A model generated the notes under the pieces. It made no database searches. It saw only the letters and a list, made by a program, of their open reading frames with translations, and was not told where the DNA came from. Position numbers and translations under genes: made by a program. Below are positions 30,785-33,888 of a DNA stretch of 33,888 nucleotides, piece after piece. Position 1 is the first letter of the stretch. Every line of letters starts with the position of its first letter. Origin of the DNA: Candidatus Cloacimonadota bacterium (GTDB lineage Bacteria > Cloacimonadota > Cloacimonadia > Cloacimonadales > TCS61); the NCBI GenBank assembly GCA_029932755.1, contig JAOZPK010000004.1, positions 1 to 33,888 of the forward strand. The letters are read 5' to 3'.

Positions 30785-31489
30785 TCAAAATCCTTCGATC
30801 TTAATATTAAACTCAACCGTCTCGATCACTATTTCACTTATTAAGTTGTCATCAATATCGGTTGAGATCGTATGTATTGGATAACTGATTCCATTCACTA
30901 CTTTATATTCGAGGTATGTTCTTATAATTTGTTTCGTGTCTATTAAATAGGTCATTTGAACAGGTAGTTTCTTTTTAATATCAACAAATAAATTAAATAC
31001 AGAATCATCTCTCATTAATTCAAGTTCATAGCACTCTCTTTCCAAAACAGTTTTTTCACCCAGAAGCTTGATCTCGAAATCTGTTTTACTCTGTGCAATC
31101 TGAATCAAGTTCCTATTTAAATTCCCACTAATTGTATTAATATATTTCTCCGGCAAATTTTCATAATATCCTTTTGGATATTTAAGCCAACCACTATCAT
31201 TATCTATTATGAATTCCTTATCTTCGAACTTGATCCGTAGTTTACCCGGGAATTTTACTTCTACTAATACGGGAAATGAGATTGTACCTAATTCCATTGG
31301 CTGCCTGGCTGTGCCTATCGTGCGTATGGTTTTTATTTGATCTACATTGCCAATACTTTTCACCATTTCATCAAATATTTTATTACCCTCAAATTGCTGT
31401 TTCTCACCAAGTTTATATCCTTCAAATTCCTCAGAAAATAAAGGGACAGAAATAAGAAACAATATACAAATTAATTTTATAAATTTCAT
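30785..31489 (-). CDS. Exported LolA-like / outer-membrane lipoprotein-sorting-like protein
   Basis: Signal peptide MKFIKLICILFLISVPLFS; beta-rich LolA-like pattern (TARQPMELGTISFPVLVEVKFPGKLRIKFED). Confidence 0.5.
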   Translation of the reverse strand: MKFIKLICILFLISVPLFSEEFEGYKLGEKQQFEGNKIFDEMVKSIGNVDQIKTIRTIGTARQPMELGTISFPVLVEVKFPGKLRIKFEDKEFIIDNDSGWLKYPKGYYENLPEKYINTISGNLNRNLIQIAQSKTDFEIKLLGEKTVLERECYELELMRDDSVFNLFVDIKKKLPVQMTYLIDTKQIIRTYLEYKVVNGISYPIHTISTDIDDNLISEIVIETVEFNIKIEGF

Positions 31490-31612
31490 GCTAATTCAAC
31501 TCCTTCGACTGGAAAATTGATAAAATGGATTTTTTGTCAAATGTTAAAAAAGGGCAACTACACCAACATGGAGCGAAGCGGAATACTCCAAGGCGTACAA
31601 GTTTTGATTAAT

Positions 31613-31722
31613 GGGACGAGCGTGTGTTGCGTGTGAAAGAAGATTTATCTTATTTAACTGACGCAAACACGTATGATAGGCGAAGTTCGCTGAGCCTAGC
31701 GTGCGGGTTACACGCTCGTCCC
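31613..31722. repeat. 110-nt inverted-repeat structure with 13-bp perfect terminal arms
   Basis: GGGACGAGCGTGT (31613-31625) and ACACGCTCGTCCC (31710-31722) are exact reverse complements. Confidence 0.9.
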
Positions 31723-31757
31723 AATAGGCAAAAGAGCGAAGCGAATTTTGCCTATTG
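31722..31757. repeat. 12-bp perfect hairpin directly abutting the preceding inverted repeat
   Basis: CAATAGGCAAAA (31722-31733), loop GAGCGAAGCGAA, TTTTGCCTATTG (31746-31757). Confidence 0.9.
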
Positions 31758-31832
31758 TTGTTTAGAGCCTGCCATGTTCTTCTCGCTCTTCTCTCAATTT
31801 AAATGTGGAGGCTTTTGTTACAAGCATCTTCT

Positions 31833-33888
31833 CTATTTCAAAAGCAAACATTTTTTAACTGATTCGTTTTTCTCATCCAATCGCATTTTGTAGAAATAAA
31901 CTCCTGAGCTTACAGATTTATCAGCTTCATCTTTACCTAACCAGACAACTGAATGATTGCCTTTTGCAAGATTATCATTAACAAGTGTTTTAACTTTTTG
32001 ACCTTTAATGTTAAAGATAGATAATTCAACATTACTTTCAATTGGAATAGAGAAATTGATTGTTGTAGAAGGATTGAATGGATTGGGGTAACAATAAAGT
32101 GAATTTTCTGAAGAAATAATTTCGTCTTCTACTGAATGAACATAATCAGAAAGATCAATTTTTTGGACATAATAATTTCTTTGATATTCACCTTCAAGCG
32201 GCTTGTAACCACAAGCGATTGGCATAAATACACAGTTGTCAGCAAAGATAGTATTATTTGAAAATTCCATCATCTCTCGCTCCATTATCGTCTCAGAAAA
32301 TTCAGGAACTAATATATTACCAATGTTATCTGTAATCATATATGAAAACTGATGATCATAATTTGATAGCATTGAATTAAATACAAAAATAAACTTTTCA
32401 CTTTGTTTATAGACATCTAAACCACCAATAATCGGATTTTGAGATGTATAATCAAAACTGCTTTCTACAATAAGATTATGTTCATAATCAAATTTATCTA
32501 TATTAACAGAATCGGGATAATTAAAACCTATTAGATAAAATCCAGCATCTTCAAAAATTGTATGTAAATCTCCATAATCGCCAATAGATACAGTCCAAGC
32601 TTCATCCCACATCAAAATACCATCTTCAAAATAATGTAAATCACGTGTTCCCGAAGTACCATCTCTTGTAATAGCAAAGAATTTATTTTCATTGCCATTT
32701 GTGTATATCATATCACTATCGTTAGTTAATATGATTGGTTCAGAATAAGTACCGTTAGGATTTATTTTAATATCATAAACGACATTATTATATTTGAAAA
32801 ATAAATTATTTCCTTTCACATTTGTGTCAGTGAAATAAACCACATCAGCAACTTCAATAGTCTCTGTTTCAGACCAAAGCAAACCATTTTCATCAAATGC
32901 AATATATTCCAGAATGTGACTTGAAGGATCAAGAGTAATAGTAGTCAATAAGAACAAATATCCATCATAAAAAGGGTAGATACATTGCTCGTAAAGAGGT
33001 CCATCCGAAACTGTAAATTGTTCACTCCAAAGATGCTCACTATTCAAATCGTAACAATCAATAGTAGCAGTTGAATTTTCAGATGAAACAACAACATCAT
33101 AAATCTTATCCTCAATTATTCTGAAGTTTCTAATACCTTCAATCAGTTCAGTGCCATTTGCTGGATATTGAGGATTACCATTTTCATCATATTCTTGGAT
33201 CATTAAAGAATGATGTTCTGAAGAATACCAAAAAGATGCTAAGTTTGAATTTTTCATTGATAATTTTGGATTGATAATTTCATATTCAATATCTCGAATT
33301 GTGTTAACAATAGTAGTATCTTCTGTCTTGCGCATTGTATAAATCTCTTTATCACCAATGTTATTATATCCTGCAAAGCTAAAATTATCATCTAGATAAT
33401 ACTTCTCACCCCAATAATTTAAGCTGTTTTCAGGTAAGTAATGAATTGGCTCACTTATACTATTCTCATTTAATTTAAGAAGATATGCATCAAAAGAAGG
33501 ATTATAAGTATAACAAGAAACAAAATCAACTTCTTGATCATAAGCCTGAAGTCCATAAAAAGAAATCTCATTATTATGCGTAAAAGTATTCAATATTTCA
33601 CCCTCGAAATTGCATTTATGAAAAACAAGATAATCATTTGCGTCTGAAACAATTGCATAAAAATAATTTTCGGATAATGTAAAATCATCTGCTTTCCAAT
33701 TATAAGTATTGCAAATAATTTTTGGGTCTTCAGGTAAAATTGAATTTCCTTCTAAATCAAAATTATGCATTTCTAAATCGTGTGTATCTGGATTAAGATA
33801 GAAAACAAAGAACGAATTATTTATGAATTTAGAAGAATTATAATTTCCTATTGAAAATGAATCTGATTGTTCAATTACTTCACCATTC
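31833..33888 (-). CDS. Large secreted protein with C-terminal FlgD-like/T9SS type A-like sorting domain (5' end outside the window)
   Basis: C-terminus LYCYPNPFNPSTTINFSIP...VELSIFNIKGQKVKTLVNDNLAKGNHSVVWLGKDEADKSVSSGVYFYKMRLDEKNESVKKCLLLK. The frame stays open past the listed Met at 33770 to the right edge (...NGEVIEQSDSFSIGNYNSSKFINNSFFVFYLNPDTHDLE-MHN). Confidence 0.88.
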   Translation of the reverse strand, partial: NGEVIEQSDSFSIGNYNSSKFINNSFFVFYLNPDTHDLEMHNFDLEGNSILPEDPKIICNTYNWKADDFTLSENYFYAIVSDANDYLVFHKCNFEGEILNTFTHNNEISFYGLQAYDQEVDFVSCYTYNPSFDAYLLKLNENSISEPIHYLPENSLNYWGEKYYLDDNFSFAGYNNIGDKEIYTMRKTEDTTIVNTIRDIEYEIINPKLSMKNSNLASFWYSSEHHSLMIQEYDENGNPQYPANGTELIEGIRNFRIIEDKIYDVVVSSENSTATIDCYDLNSEHLWSEQFTVSDGPLYEQCIYPFYDGYLFLLTTITLDPSSHILEYIAFDENGLLWSETETIEVADVVYFTDTNVKGNNLFFKYNNVVYDIKINPNGTYSEPIILTNDSDMIYTNGNENKFFAITRDGTSGTRDLHYFEDGILMWDEAWTVSIGDYGDLHTIFEDAGFYLIGFNYPDSVNIDKFDYEHNLIVESSFDYTSQNPIIGGLDVYKQSEKFIFVFNSMLSNYDHQFSYMITDNIGNILVPEFSETIMEREMMEFSNNTIFADNCVFMPIACGYKPLEGEYQRNYYVQKIDLSDYVHSVEDEIISSENSLYCYPNPFNPSTTINFSIPIESNVELSIFNIKGQKVKTLVNDNLAKGNHSVVWLGKDEADKSVSSGVYFYKMRLDEKNESVKKCLLLK

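Noticed and set aside
31613-31757. Integron attC site
   Set aside because: No convincing RYYYAAC/GTTRRRY core sites at the arm ends and no integrase or cassette array in the window.
31624-31893. Plus-strand 89-aa ORF in the multi-hairpin region
   Set aside because: Runs through inverted repeats and into the antisense of the secreted-protein 3' end; no SD and no recognisable family.

Overview
The window is AT-rich bacterial chromosome, mostly housekeeping genes. The lineage looks like a Bacteroidota/Cloacimonadota-type organism; that is an inference from gene style, the C-terminal secretion/FlgD-like tail and the 1040-aa SecA. Plus-strand genes: a DUF4390-like protein, an NtrY/NtrC-like two-component pair, SppA, a TPR protein, tRNA-Leu(TAG), tig-clpP-clpX, a DUF2723 membrane protein, uvrA, dapD with an aminotransferase, and two tandem GGDEF proteins. 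Minus-strand genes: secA, DUF494/smg-like, topA, a MacB-type permease and a lipoprotein. A plus-strand transketolase follows, then a minus-strand LolA-like protein and a secreted protein cut off by the right edge. I found no CRISPR array, transposase, phage gene or recognisable defence island. The least explained material is non-coding: an 82-nt double-hairpin element (3113-3194), a repeat-rich intergenic region (30334-30780) with a 111-nt nested inverted repeat, a multi-hairpin locus with competing pairings (31565-31778), and an unlisted 57-aa ORF (9652-9825, minus). No entirely new system can be asserted from sequence alone; these are candidates.
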